64,000 nt of DNA from CAYGZQ01 sp964354375 [NCBI: uncultured Planctomycetota bacterium] (GCA_964354375.1 CAYGZQ010000002.1:47649-111648); one strand, 5' to 3'; shown: positions 23,240 through 32,799, counted from the first letter of the stretch. Program-made: numbers and translations. The notes: generated by a model not told the origin, from the letters alone.

Positions 23240-26134
23240 ATGTTGGCTCGATACGTTCCAGTCTGCGCGGTGATCACGGCCATTCTGACCGCCGGACTCT
23301 CATGCTCAGGACAAAGCGGTGGACCCGGCCCGACAACACCCGATCTCGTCTCCGGGGCTGCAATCCGGCCTGTCCCGGGTTCGCGCCTGCTGCTGTCGGT
23401 CGGACGCATCTCCGTGGATATTCCCTCAGGTCGGGCGGAGGTCATCCCGTTCCGCCGAGCGCCGTCACACCTGAATGTCGTGCAATGGCTGGAGAAGAAC
23501 CCGTGCTCTGACTGTGTCAGGGTGGCAGACATATCTGTCCACTCGGACGGGACGGTCGATCTCGACATTGCACTCAGACACCCATTTTCTTCCCTCAATT
23601 TCACCTGCTTTGATGTCCGCGGAATATTGATGTTTGGCGGGAGCCTCACGTTTCCGACCGCGGGGTTGAACGCGCCCGACCGCGACCTGGGCGACGGAGA
23701 GCTTCTCAATGCCGATGGGTACACCACTCTCTACAATCCCCTGACCTCCGGCCACGGCATGGAGAGCTATCTCAAGGGAGAGCTTGCGTCCGACCCTCCT
23801 CCCTCCTGCATCCTGAACGCCTTCAGACGTTTCACGAGCAAGGGCTCCGGAAACCTTCGCAATGCCTTCTACGCCGAGGACGAAGTCACTGTGAGATACA
23901 CGATCAATCCTCCGGCGCCTTTTGTCTTCGCCTACGCCGTCGATGCGTGCTGGGCGCCGCCGACCACAAAGCCTGTCGAAGACCCCATGACCGACTTCCC
24001 TCCCGAGGCCAATTGCCCCGAGCCGTGGAGAATCCTGATCAGCGACCTTGGTCCGGGGCTCGACACGGAATACGGCCAGACCAGACTGCAGATCGATGTC
24101 TATGACCACCAGGACAGCGTCAATTCGCCTCCTCGCATTGAGGCCCCCTCGCTGTTCGAAGGCATCGTCACGGCGGACCTCAAGGGCGTATACCAGGGAT
24201 CAAGACGGTATGAGGCCGTCATCCAGAACCAGAAAAATGCCTCCCCCGGACAGCACAAGTGTCTCGTTTGCGTGGAATCGGACGAGAACGATCCCGCCGC
24301 CAAGCCCTGGCTCAATCTCACGGCGTACCAGATCGCCTCAGTCACAGTGACGGGGACTCCGATCAATCCGGTCGACATAACTCCGGGAGGGCTTCATGTC
24401 GAGCCCGTGGAGGTGGCGGTTGAAGGCGACACAGCCTTCTTTGCCTGCGGCAATGATGGTTTGCATATCTTCGACATCTCCGATCCCTTGAATCCCGTAT
24501 GGATAGCGAGGCTTGAAGGAGCAGTCGACTACGTGACAGTAAGCGGGGGGTATGCTTATTTGACGAGCGAGTTCGGTAGCTGGATGGGAATAGCCGCCAT
24601 AGATCCGCCCGGCTCGGCACACTTTGTGTCTGGCATCGAGGCGGGCGGCAACTGCGTCGCGATATCCGGTGATTATGCGTATGTGGGCGGCTACGACGGC
24701 CCGTCTATCGTCGACATAAGCTCCCCGGAGTCACCGAGCATTGTCAAACAGATCGGACTGCCGTATACAAGCGATGTGGCGGTATCAGGCGGGTACGCAT
24801 ACGCTACGACCAGCGAATATGATCAGACTCTGGTCGTGATAGATGTAGACCCGCCCGGCGAGGCCTCGATTGTGAAGAAAGTGAAGCTTGACCATCCCGG
24901 CGGTTATGTCGAGGTGAGCGGCGATTGCGCGTATGTGACTATCGGGAGTAAATGGGGCTCGTCGGCTCTGGGCCTCTACATAGTGGACATAAACCCGCCT
25001 TCCGACGCACATGTCATCAAGACCTGCGGGACCCTCGGGCAACCTTATTCCCTGATGCTCAGAGATGGGTACGCGTTTCTTTCCACGGAATACGCCGATA
25101 TCGAGGTGATCGACATAGACCCGCTCGCGGACGCTCATACTGTTGCGCTTGCCGAGCTTCCTCAGCAGGCCCAAAGCATCGCCTTGCGTGACGACCTTGC
25201 CTATCTCGCGGCGGGGGAGGACGGCATCCTCGTCTGCGACATCGATCCGCTCGAGTCGATCCATGTCGTGTGGAACAGCCTGGTGCTGCACGAGTCTGTC
25301 ACGATCGCGGTGTCGGACGGACATGTCCTCCTCGGAACCCCACCTTATGGACTGCAGATTGTCGACATCGACCCGCCCTACAAGGCAAGGCTCGTCGGGG
25401 ACATCGAGCTTCCCGATGATCCCCGTGACATCGCTGTCTGCGACGGCTACGCGTATCTGGCCGATGGTGGCGGGGATCTGCAGGTTGTGGACATCGACCC
25501 ACCCGACTCAGCGTGCGTAGTTGGCTTTCTCCCCGTAGAAGGTTCCGTTAACAGAGTCGCAGTATCCGGAAGTACTCTTTGCAGCCTCTCGTACGCGGGA
25601 GGGGCGAGTTCGCTGCGCGTTCTGCGACTAGGGCCATCAGGTTCCGTCTCGCCGGTCTCAGTAATAGCTCTTCCACAAGGCGCGGATTCGCTGGTGGTTG
25701 CCGGTGGTTACACCTATTGCTCGGGTGGCTGGCCCTGCAGTCTTCAGATCATCGACATCGACCCACCCGAATCGGCGGCTATCGTGTCGACCCTGGATGT
25801 ATATGCCCGCATTTGCGCTGTCTCAGGCGGTTACGCCTACCTCGCGGCAGATTCAGATGATGTCTTGGTTGTCGACGTGACTTCCCCCCAGTCGCCTGCA
25901 CTCGCCGAGACTATTTCTCTCCCGGAATCATGCCGGGACATTCGAGTCTCCGGCGGCTATGCCTACGCGCTTGGAGATACGAATCTGTACGTGATCGATA
26001 TCGATCCTCTCGATTCCGCATCGGTGATCGCCTCTTGCCCGGTGGCGGACTACTCAGCCGCAGGGTTGGAGATTTCCGGGAGATACGCCTACATCGGCGG
26101 CAGCGCGGGTCTGCAGATCATCAGGCTCTGGTGA
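23240..26134 (+). CDS. Modular lipoprotein: FDVRG domain plus double LVIVD-like propeller
   Basis: A 964-residue protein whose signal peptide ends at a lipobox-like GLSC, Cys22; ATG 23240 lies just after GAGGAGG. The N-terminal domain has LRHPFSSLNFTCFDVRGI, LLNADGYTTLYNP and YAVDACW, like its relatives. After the NPVDITP linker come 14 propeller units such as YLADGGGDLQVVDIDPPDSA, ending in GLQIIRLW. The repeat number matches the protein at 6958-9006, again fitting two seven-bladed propellers. It is convergent with pmbA. Probably surface displayed; ligand unknown. Confidence 0.78.
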   Translation: MLARYVPVCAVITAILTAGLSCSGQSGGPGPTTPDLVSGAAIRPVPGSRLLLSVGRISVDIPSGRAEVIPFRRAPSHLNVVQWLEKNPCSDCVRVADISVHSDGTVDLDIALRHPFSSLNFTCFDVRGILMFGGSLTFPTAGLNAPDRDLGDGELLNADGYTTLYNPLTSGHGMESYLKGELASDPPPSCILNAFRRFTSKGSGNLRNAFYAEDEVTVRYTINPPAPFVFAYAVDACWAPPTTKPVEDPMTDFPPEANCPEPWRILISDLGPGLDTEYGQTRLQIDVYDHQDSVNSPPRIEAPSLFEGIVTADLKGVYQGSRRYEAVIQNQKNASPGQHKCLVCVESDENDPAAKPWLNLTAYQIASVTVTGTPINPVDITPGGLHVEPVEVAVEGDTAFFACGNDGLHIFDISDPLNPVWIARLEGAVDYVTVSGGYAYLTSEFGSWMGIAAIDPPGSAHFVSGIEAGGNCVAISGDYAYVGGYDGPSIVDISSPESPSIVKQIGLPYTSDVAVSGGYAYATTSEYDQTLVVIDVDPPGEASIVKKVKLDHPGGYVEVSGDCAYVTIGSKWGSSALGLYIVDINPPSDAHVIKTCGTLGQPYSLMLRDGYAFLSTEYADIEVIDIDPLADAHTVALAELPQQAQSIALRDDLAYLAAGEDGILVCDIDPLESIHVVWNSLVLHESVTIAVSDGHVLLGTPPYGLQIVDIDPPYKARLVGDIELPDDPRDIAVCDGYAYLADGGGDLQVVDIDPPDSACVVGFLPVEGSVNRVAVSGSTLCSLSYAGGASSLRVLRLGPSGSVSPVSVIALPQGADSLVVAGGYTYCSGGWPCSLQIIDIDPPESAAIVSTLDVYARICAVSGGYAYLAADSDDVLVVDVTSPQSPALAETISLPESCRDIRVSGGYAYALGDTNLYVIDIDPLDSASVIASCPVADYSAAGLEISGRYAYIGGSAGLQIIRLW

Positions 26135-26154
26135 TAGACTCGCGATTCGATCGG

Positions 26155-27462
26155 TCAGCCGGCGGTGGCGATGGTCATCCCGTCGAACATCACGGGCGGG
26201 ATGAGAAGGGTCGTGTGCTTGAGCTCGCTGCCGATCTCCCTGAGCTGGATCTGCAGCATCCGGAAGATGTTCCCGGCCAGCATGGAGTCCTTGAATCGCC
26301 CGACGATTTTGCCGTTTTCGATCATGAACCCCAGCGATATGGAGACCGAGAAATCACCCGAGAACGGCGACGCCTGGTGCGCGCCCATGATCTGCTCGAT
26401 AAGAACCCCCTTGTCAACGTGGGAGATCATTTCGTCGAGGGTCCGCTTCCCGGGCATCAGGGTGAGAGTTGTGAAACCCGCGCGCGGGGTCGCCGCGAGA
26501 CCGGCCCGCAGTCCGTTACCCGTCGGCTCGACTCCCATTTTGCCTGCCGTGTGAAGATCGTGAATGAAGCCCTTCAGGACGCCGTTTTCAACGAGCGTTG
26601 TCCTCCGACCCGTCACGCCCTCGTCGTCGACCGGCTGCGTACCCGTCATGGACTCATGCAGACCGTCATCGATCAGACTGACCCGCTTGTCGAACACCTG
26701 CCGCCCCACTTTATCCCTGAGGGGGGACATGTCCTTCAGCACCATCCTCGCGTTCAGGGCGAGCTGGAGGGGTCCCAGGATTTCCATCGCCATGGGTCCG
26801 AGGATGCACGTGTACTCGCCCGCCTGGAGCCTTGAGATCCTTGCGGCCTCATTGAACCTGCGTATCGTCCAGTTCGCCCACTCGTCCGGTTGATTTTCGA
26901 ACCTGGTCGAATCATCGTAATCCCAGATCGACAGAACGTCCCCTTCCCTGGTGATGGATCCTCCGAGGAAACCGGTGAAAACCGTCTTGGGGAAGTCGGC
27001 GCGCGCGCCGCAGGAGTTGGCGATAGCCACCCGGACAACCGACCGGCTGAGCTTCGCCTCATACATCGCTTCACTTTTTGCCGCCTTGGCCTTCGACACC
27101 ATGCTGTTGCCGGCATCGACCAGCCTGTCGGCTCCGACATTCGCCGTGGGCTCATGGAACGCCGACACTTCCGCTGGGCGATACGACTCGGGGAATTCCC
27201 CTGCGAAATCTGTGCCGAGCGGAGCGAGCTCGCAGGCCGTGTCGACAATCGTGTCGGGGTCGTCGATCCTGTTGGTGGCGAAGAACCCGATCTTCCCGCC
27301 GATCAGCACCCTCAGAGCCACCCCGCTTGTCTCCTTGGCTTCGGCGAGCTTGAGCTTGTCGGACGCCCACTCGCAGGAGGTCGTCTCGCTGGTTGTATGG
27401 AAGACCTCGGCCGCTTCCGATTTCTTCCCTGCCTTCTCAAGAATCGCGTCTATCACTGTCAT
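26155..27462 (-). CDS. pmbA: Metalloprotease-associated protein TldE/PmbA
   Basis: A 435-residue TldD/PmbA-family protein of normal length. The sequences GVALRVLIGGKIGF near the N-terminus and a C-terminal block with GFTTLTLMPG and GDFSVSISLGFMIENGKI match the family. It lacks the HExxxH site of its partner TldD, as expected for TldE. The TldD/E heterodimer cleaves unfolded or modified peptides and is known for maturing microcins and degrading CcdA in E. coli. Its ATG overlaps the tldD stop by 4 bases. Confidence 0.9.
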   Translation of the reverse strand: MTVIDAILEKAGKKSEAAEVFHTTSETTSCEWASDKLKLAEAKETSGVALRVLIGGKIGFFATNRIDDPDTIVDTACELAPLGTDFAGEFPESYRPAEVSAFHEPTANVGADRLVDAGNSMVSKAKAAKSEAMYEAKLSRSVVRVAIANSCGARADFPKTVFTGFLGGSITREGDVLSIWDYDDSTRFENQPDEWANWTIRRFNEAARISRLQAGEYTCILGPMAMEILGPLQLALNARMVLKDMSPLRDKVGRQVFDKRVSLIDDGLHESMTGTQPVDDEGVTGRRTTLVENGVLKGFIHDLHTAGKMGVEPTGNGLRAGLAATPRAGFTTLTLMPGKRTLDEMISHVDKGVLIEQIMGAHQASPFSGDFSVSISLGFMIENGKIVGRFKDSMLAGNIFRMLQIQLREIGSELKHTTLLIPPVMFDGMTIATAG

Positions 27463-28856
27463 GATTCACCCCCGACCACGCAGTTCTGAATTCTGATGTG
27501 GGGACCGCCGGTGCCGACAGGCAGGGGCATCTGGGCGCCTTTGCCGCATCCGCCGATCGATTCCCACTTCCGATCGTCGCAGATCATGTCGATGTTCTCG
27601 AGGGTTCTGAAGAGGTTTCCGGAGATGCTGACGTTCCGCAACCGTCGACCGACCTTCCCGTTCACGATCTCGAATCCCTCGCCGGCCCCGAACGTGAACT
27701 GCTCGAGCGATGTCTGTCCGCCGTGCGCTTTCACAGCGTAGATGCCGAACTTGATGTCCGAGAGCACCTCGTTGAACGTGTGAGTCCCGGGCTCGATCGA
27801 GGTGTTGGTCATGCGGACGATAGGGGGGAAACGGTAGTTCACCGCGCGCGCGTTTCCGGTGGGCTTCTCGCCCATCGCTTTTGCCGTCTCGCGCGAGTGG
27901 AGCCGCCCGGTGAGAATCCCGTCCTTCACAAGGTAGGTGAGTTGGGTCGGTGTTCCCTCGTCGTCGTATTTCATGGACCCGCCCTCGTTCGGCACGGTCG
28001 CACCGTCCGTGATATTGAGGTGCGGCAGGCCCATCTTGCGGCCCATGGTCAGGATTTTCTGCCAGTCGGGATTCTCGTGGACGAAGTCCGCCTCGCTGAG
28101 ATGTCCGAATGCCTCATGGATGAAGGTCCCGGTGAGCATCGGATCGACCACGACCGTGTAGGTCCCGGCTTTCACCTTCGGCGCCGCGGCGGTTTCGACC
28201 GCCCTCTTTGCGACACCCTCGGCGACACTCTGCTTGCCGAGAAGGACATCGTAATCCACGAGGCTGTTCGCGAAGTCCATCGAATCCTGCAGCATCCCGT
28301 CGGTATCGACGGCCATCGCGAACAGGACAAGCGTAACTCTCATCTTCTCCTGCTCGATGAAGCTCCCTGACTTGTTTGCGAAAATCCTGCGATAGTGGAA
28401 ATGCACGTAACGGGACATGGTGGATACAATCCCGGGACTGTGGAGCATGATGCCGTTGTACGTCTCCACGAGCTTGAGGGTGTCCGAGACAGGGACGGCG
28501 CGGGGATCCCGCGCGATCTCGATGGACACCCTGTCGGTGCAAGGCTCCTGTTCGGAGAGGGCCGCGTCGGACGGCCCCAGAGCCCGCGCCATGGTGATCG
28601 CCTGACGCACCCGGTCGGGCAGGTTCTGGAGGGAGTTGAAGCTCGAAAATCCCCAGCTGCCGTCCACGAGCGCCCGCACGCAGCCTCCTTGGGAGACCCC
28701 CTTGTCCAATGTATCGAGCGAGTCCTTCTGGAAAGCGATCTGCGTCGTCTCGATTTCCTCCAGCCGGATTTCCACCTCGGATGCGTCCGCCCCGGCTTTC
28801 AGAGCCTCGTCGACCCGCTCCCGTACGTCGGGCAGGAGAGCGACTTCCTTGGTCAT
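27459..28856 (-). CDS. tldD: Metalloprotease TldD
   Basis: A 465-residue protein with the zinc site HEAFGH in TFIHEAFGHLSEADF and the family block GGCGKGAQMPLPVG near the C-terminus. GAGGTG lies five bases before the ATG. It forms the catalytic half of the TldD/TldE protease with the overlapping downstream gene. It is divergent from a MarR regulator with an operator-like palindrome between them, so the pair may be regulated by it. Length and motifs are typical, and no bacteriocin precursor was recognised nearby. Confidence 0.92.
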   Translation of the reverse strand: MTKEVALLPDVRERVDEALKAGADASEVEIRLEEIETTQIAFQKDSLDTLDKGVSQGGCVRALVDGSWGFSSFNSLQNLPDRVRQAITMARALGPSDAALSEQEPCTDRVSIEIARDPRAVPVSDTLKLVETYNGIMLHSPGIVSTMSRYVHFHYRRIFANKSGSFIEQEKMRVTLVLFAMAVDTDGMLQDSMDFANSLVDYDVLLGKQSVAEGVAKRAVETAAAPKVKAGTYTVVVDPMLTGTFIHEAFGHLSEADFVHENPDWQKILTMGRKMGLPHLNITDGATVPNEGGSMKYDDEGTPTQLTYLVKDGILTGRLHSRETAKAMGEKPTGNARAVNYRFPPIVRMTNTSIEPGTHTFNEVLSDIKFGIYAVKAHGGQTSLEQFTFGAGEGFEIVNGKVGRRLRNVSISGNLFRTLENIDMICDDRKWESIGGCGKGAQMPLPVGTGGPHIRIQNCVVGGES

Positions 28857-28905
28857 TCCGTCACCTCTTCTAACGCTGCCGTCTCAGGCTAGTCCCCACC
28901 CGGCC

Positions 28906-28949
28906 TTGTTAGTTGAAATTGTCAACCATATTAGTGGAACCTGTCAACT
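28906..28949 (+). promoter_or_regulatory. MarR-gene promoter with overlapping operator palindrome
   Basis: A -35 TTGTTA at 28906-28911 and a -10 TATTAG at 28929-28934 are 17 bases apart. The spacer contains the palindrome GTTGA-AATTG-TCAAC (28912-28926), and a further half-site TGTCAACT follows at 28942-28949. This layout is typical of an autorepressed MarR gene. Confidence 0.55.
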
Positions 28950-28999
28950 TTTTCTGCAATAATACCCAGGGGCATCATGCGGAGAGGATTGGGTCTCAA

Positions 29000-29509
29000 G
29001 TGGCGAAAGATCGACGTACACCGAAAAGAGGAAAGCTGAGGGAGCAGAGCAGAAGGCTCCGCGACGCCTTCATATGGCTTTTGAGAGGGTTCACACTGCA
29101 GGATCCCAGAAAGAACTACCCCGGCTTCTATCTGTCCCCGCAGCAATCCTATGTGCTCGCCGTTATCCAGCGTTGGGACAACATCAGTCCGGGCGAGGTG
29201 GCGAAAGAGCTTCGTCTTGAGAAAAGCCATCTCACCAAGATCGTGAACTCCCTTATTCAGATGGGCGCAGTGGAAAAGCGGATCGATGACATGGATCGCA
29301 GGCGGCTCGTGCTTACTCTCACCGAGAAAGGCCGGCAGGTATTCAAGGAGCTTGACAAACTCGGTGTCGACTCGTACGTCGAGCTGATGGAACTGGTGCC
29401 GGAGAAAGAAAGGGAAGAGGTTGTCCGCGCAACGGAGGTACTTCTGGACGCCATGCAGGAGCTGAGAAAAAAGATGGGGATCGGCATCGGCCACTCGAAG
29501 AAAAGCTAG
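29000..29509 (+). CDS. MarR-family transcriptional regulator
   Basis: A 169-residue winged-helix regulator. The recognition helix and wing are clear in EKSHLTKIVNSLIQMGAVEK and DDMDRRRLVLTLTEKG. GTG 29000 is chosen because it follows GGAGAGG (12 bases) and upstream in-frame codons fall inside the promoter. The N-terminus is basic. MarR dimers bind palindromes and respond to small ligands or oxidants. The gene is divergent from tldD, and the palindrome at 28912 lies between them, so it probably controls itself and possibly tldD-pmbA. The inducer is unknown. Confidence 0.82.
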   Translation: MAKDRRTPKRGKLREQSRRLRDAFIWLLRGFTLQDPRKNYPGFYLSPQQSYVLAVIQRWDNISPGEVAKELRLEKSHLTKIVNSLIQMGAVEKRIDDMDRRRLVLTLTEKGRQVFKELDKLGVDSYVELMELVPEKEREEVVRATEVLLDAMQELRKKMGIGIGHSKKS

Positions 29510-29670
29510 AGGTGGCAGTGTCGGCAGACCCGCGGGAACCTGCTCGACACCTATCGGTGCGAGCACGACCATGTGCTCGCCGGTGGGGCTCCTGACAAGG
29601 GACACGCACTCATATCAGGGGCGATTTAGCCGCTGCGTTTGTGCTAACATGCACCGGAGGGATTCCTTCC

Positions 29671-30531
29671 ATGGCCGATGCACGCGTGCTTCTGGGCAGA
29701 CCCGTTGCCAGAAACCTCAACGAGGCTACTCTCGAAAGAGCCAGGGAATTCGCTGCGAAGCGTAAGCGCCACCTTACGCTCGGCGTGCTTGCGTCCGCCG
29801 ATCCCGCGGGGAAAAGCTACCTGAAGACAATACAGTCCACTGCCGAAGCGGTCGAGGTGAGAGTGCAGACGGTCGCGGTCAAAGCCGACTGGAAGGTAAC
29901 CGAGGTCCACAGCGAGATCAGACGTCTGAACGACGATAGGACAATAGACGGGATTCTGGTGCAGGAACCGCTTCCGGAAGGGATGAGTCTCGAGAAGGTG
30001 GGGAGGGCCGTGGATCCGGCCAAGGACGTAGACGGGATCACGCCGTATCAGTCGGGACTGCTCTTCAGGGGTGCGAGAACGGCATTGGTTCCACCGACCG
30101 CACGGGCTGTTCTCGAGATTCTGGATTTTTACCGATATGGGCTTGAGGGTCTGGAGGTAGTGGTTCTGGGCCGGAGCCTGGTGGTCGGCAAGCCCGTGGG
30201 AGTCCTGGCGCTGTCGCGCAATGCGACGGTGACGTGGTGCCATTCACGCACCAAGGCATTGCCCGCGATATGTAAGCGGGCCGAGGTGTTGATTGTCGCT
30301 GTCGGCAAGGCCCGGTTCGTGGATCACAGATATGTCCGACCGGGCGCTACCGTCATCGATGTCGGGATCAACGTGGATGAGAAGGGAAAGCTCGCGGGGG
30401 ATGTCGACGCCGAGAGCATTTTATCGATGGCCACGGCCTACACGCCGGTCCCCGGCGGTATCGGACCCGTAACCACCGCCTGTCTCTTCGATAATCTTCT
30501 CAAAGCCGCGAGACTGCGGCAGACAGCCTGA
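29671..30531 (+). CDS. folD: FolD-type methylene-THF dehydrogenase, cyclohydrolase lysine absent
   Basis: A 286-residue protein; ATG 29671 follows GGAGG by ten bases. Family landmarks are present: GRSLVVGKP in the NADP site, TPVPGGIGPVTTACL near the C-terminus, and DVDG with Asp121. Counting from the chosen start, Tyr50, Gln98 and Asp121 fall at the E. coli FolD positions, but position 54, normally the catalytic Lys of the cyclohydrolase, is Ile (SYLKTIQ). The usual VQLPLP also reads VQEPLP. The protein may therefore be a dehydrogenase with weak or no cyclohydrolase activity. It begins a housekeeping run followed by xseA. Confidence 0.88.
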   Translation: MADARVLLGRPVARNLNEATLERAREFAAKRKRHLTLGVLASADPAGKSYLKTIQSTAEAVEVRVQTVAVKADWKVTEVHSEIRRLNDDRTIDGILVQEPLPEGMSLEKVGRAVDPAKDVDGITPYQSGLLFRGARTALVPPTARAVLEILDFYRYGLEGLEVVVLGRSLVVGKPVGVLALSRNATVTWCHSRTKALPAICKRAEVLIVAVGKARFVDHRYVRPGATVIDVGINVDEKGKLAGDVDAESILSMATAYTPVPGGIGPVTTACLFDNLLKAARLRQTA

Positions 30532-30635
30532 GCCTGACCCGTCTTCAATTGGCTGGTGCAGCACCCCTGACATGGTCGCTTGTGGAAAATGGCACCTTCT
30601 CAATGGTCCGAAAATGTTAGTATTACCGCGGTGTC

Positions 30636-31910
30636 ATGCTGGATCCCGAGATCGACATAGAATCCGATCCGCTCGAGCTCTCCGGCGAGAGAATCTGGAC
30701 TGTGAGCCAGGTCACATACCGCCTCAAGAGTCTGATCGAGAGCGATCCCGCGTTCGTCGGTATCTCAGTGCGCGGAGAGGTCACCAACCTGTCGGCATCG
30801 AAGGCCGGACACGTGTATTTCGGTCTGAAGGATGCTCAGAGTTATCTGAAGTGCGTGGCGTTCCGAGCCTCGGCAGCCAGGCTGAAGGTGCAGCCCGCCG
30901 AGGGAAGAGAAGTGGTGGCGACCGGACGGATAAATGTCTGGGCGGCCGGAGGCAGTTACCAGCTGATAGTCGATGAGCTGCAGGACGTGGGTCTCGGCGC
31001 GCTGTGGCTTCAATTCGAGGAGACGCGACGGCGGCTTGCGGAGGAAGGTCTGTTCGACGAAGACAAGAAGCGGCCGCTGCCCGAGTTTCCACGGTCGATC
31101 GGGATCGTTACGAGCCGTACCGGCGCAGCGATACGCGACATGATCAGGATTTTCCGAGAGCGGTCGCCATATATCTCCCTCATACTCTCGCCGTCGCTGG
31201 TGCAGGGGGAAAATGCTCCCCAGAGTCTTGTCGCGGCGCTCGATCTTCTCGAGATGTGGAACGATACGGAGCGCGCGTCGGGGCGAAGTGGCCTGGACCT
31301 CATCATTATCGGGCGCGGTGGGGGGAGTTTCGAGGACCTTGCCTGCTTCAATGATGAGACCCTGGTCCGAAGGGTCCGCGAGACAGAGGTGCCTGTGATA
31401 AGCGCGGTGGGGCACGAGGTCGATTTCACAATCGTGGATTTCGCCGCCGATGTCCGGGCTGCCACACCTACCCAGGCGGCACAGATCGCGGCGCCCGCGG
31501 CTGGTGAGCTTCTGCTCGAAGTGATCGGGAGGCTGTCGGAGTTAAGGCAGGCTGGGGAAATGAAGGTCGAGACATACCGGACCGGACTCGAGAACGCTCT
31601 CTCCAGGCCCGTATACAGGCGTCCGGTCGACCGCATCAACGGCCTCAGGCTGAATGTCGACGCTCTGGCCGGACGGTGCTCACGCGCGGCGTTGTCGGGA
31701 CTGAAGGTCCTGAGGCATCAGTTTATTTCGGTGGAGAGCCGTCTCGAAACGCTCGACCCCTCCGCTATCCTGGCGCGGGGATACTCGCTTGCCTTTCAGC
31801 GAGAGACCGGAAAGCTCATTTCGCGCACTGCGCAAGTGAGCCCAAGCGACAAGGTCGATCTTCGCGTGTCGGACGGGATTATAAAGTTGAAGGTGGATGA
31901 GGAGAGATAG
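30636..31910 (+). CDS. xseA: Exodeoxyribonuclease VII large subunit
   Basis: A 424-residue XseA with an N-terminal OB-fold (VRGEVTNLSASKAGHVYFGL) and a catalytic domain beginning FPRSIGIVTSRTGAAIRDM, then IIGRGGGSFEDL and GHEVDFTIVDFAADVRA. The C-terminal region is helical. With XseB it degrades single-stranded DNA into oligonucleotides. TAGTAT at 30618-30623 would start the mRNA about six bases before ATG 30636, and no Shine-Dalgarno is visible. The stop lies five bases before xseB. Confidence 0.94.
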   Translation: MLDPEIDIESDPLELSGERIWTVSQVTYRLKSLIESDPAFVGISVRGEVTNLSASKAGHVYFGLKDAQSYLKCVAFRASAARLKVQPAEGREVVATGRINVWAAGGSYQLIVDELQDVGLGALWLQFEETRRRLAEEGLFDEDKKRPLPEFPRSIGIVTSRTGAAIRDMIRIFRERSPYISLILSPSLVQGENAPQSLVAALDLLEMWNDTERASGRSGLDLIIIGRGGGSFEDLACFNDETLVRRVRETEVPVISAVGHEVDFTIVDFAADVRAATPTQAAQIAAPAAGELLLEVIGRLSELRQAGEMKVETYRTGLENALSRPVYRRPVDRINGLRLNVDALAGRCSRAALSGLKVLRHQFISVESRLETLDPSAILARGYSLAFQRETGKLISRTAQVSPSDKVDLRVSDGIIKLKVDEER

Positions 31911-31915
31911 AGGCC

Positions 31916-32185
31916 ATGAAGAAAAAGAAGAACACCGCTGAGATTCCCGAGGATATCGGAAAGATGTCCTTTGAAGAGGCTTTTTCGGCATTGAAAGCCG
32001 CCACAGACCGCCTCGAAGCGGAGGAGGTGGACCTGGAATCGACGCTGGTGGAGTACGCGAGGGCTTCCGCGCTTGCGCTTCACTGCGCGAACCTGCTTGA
32101 CGATGCGGAGAAGCGGATACGGGTTCTTATTGAGTCCGAGGGGGTTATCGAGCTGACCGATCTTGACACTGAAGAGGTCGAATAG
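31916..32185 (+). CDS. xseB: Exodeoxyribonuclease VII small subunit
   Basis: An 89-residue helical protein with the family pattern MSFEEAFSALKAATDRLE followed by LESTLVEYARASALALHC and DAEKRIRVL. Length is normal. It is five bases downstream of xseA and forms the multimeric subunit that joins XseA into the active nuclease. A Lys-rich start (MKKKKN) is common in this family. Confidence 0.92.
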   Translation: MKKKKNTAEIPEDIGKMSFEEAFSALKAATDRLEAEEVDLESTLVEYARASALALHCANLLDDAEKRIRVLIESEGVIELTDLDTEEVE

Positions 32186-32193
32186 GTCCAAAA

Positions 32194-32700
32194 ATGACTG
32201 ATTTCTTCTCAGCGCTTTTTCATAATCAGCCGCTTGTCTCGGCGGTCATAGGATGGGCCCTTGCAGCGCTCATCAAGTTTCTTCTTGTCGCGATCCCTTC
32301 CCGGCGGTTCGACTGGGAGAGGCTTCTGGGCCCCGGCGGAATGCCGTCCACGCACACTACGCCTGTGGTCGCGTGCACGACCAGCATAGGGCTGGTGGCG
32401 GGTTTCAACAGCCCGGTTTTCGCGCTGGCGACGGTCATCACGTTTGTCGTGGCCTACGATGCCGCAGGAATCCGTCGCCATGCCGGCGAGCAGGCCAGGG
32501 CGATAACCAGTCTTATCAGAGATCTCACCAAGTTAGGTCCCTACAAGGACCAGACCATCGCCGACTTCTTCAAACGCTGGAACATCAAGGAACTTGAGAC
32601 ACTTCTCGGGCACAACCCCATAGAGGTCTTCATGGGTGTCATTCTCGGCATCGCGTCCGCGGTGGTGATTCACTACGAGTTCGGGCACCTGTTCCATTGA
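32194..32700 (+). CDS. Divergent PAP2-family (DUF212) membrane protein
   Basis: A 168-residue protein with several membrane helices and the DUF212 hallmarks GGMPSTHTTPVVAC (about 50-63) and YDAAGIRRHAGEQA (about 89-102), which resemble an acid-phosphatase/PAP2 active-site frame. It lies eight bases after xseB. Enzyme activity of this family is not established to my knowledge. It probably acts on a lipid phosphate or is structural. Confidence 0.85.
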   Translation: MTDFFSALFHNQPLVSAVIGWALAALIKFLLVAIPSRRFDWERLLGPGGMPSTHTTPVVACTTSIGLVAGFNSPVFALATVITFVVAYDAAGIRRHAGEQARAITSLIRDLTKLGPYKDQTIADFFKRWNIKELETLLGHNPIEVFMGVILGIASAVVIHYEFGHLFH

Positions 32701-32710
32701 TGCTGCCGCA

Positions 32711-32790
32711 ATTTCGGTAGCAGCTACTTTTCGAAGACGAAAAGGTAGCAGCTACCGAAATCAGTCTTCGAAAAGCAGCTGCTACCGAAA
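32711..32790. repeat. GGTAGCAGCTAC palindromic repeat between PAP2-like gene and tlyA
   Basis: Bases 32711-32760 form a hairpin ATTTCGGTAGCAGCTAC/GTAGCTGCTACCGAAAT-type with a TTTTCGAAGACGAAAA centre; a third half-copy ends at 32790. The same unit occurs at 37337-37382. It ends only 9 bases before the GTG start of tlyA. Confidence 0.8.
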
Positions 32791-32799
32791 TCCGCCTTG

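Noticed and set aside
28913-28999. Upstream TTG start of the MarR gene
   Set aside because: It would place translation inside the promoter and operator.
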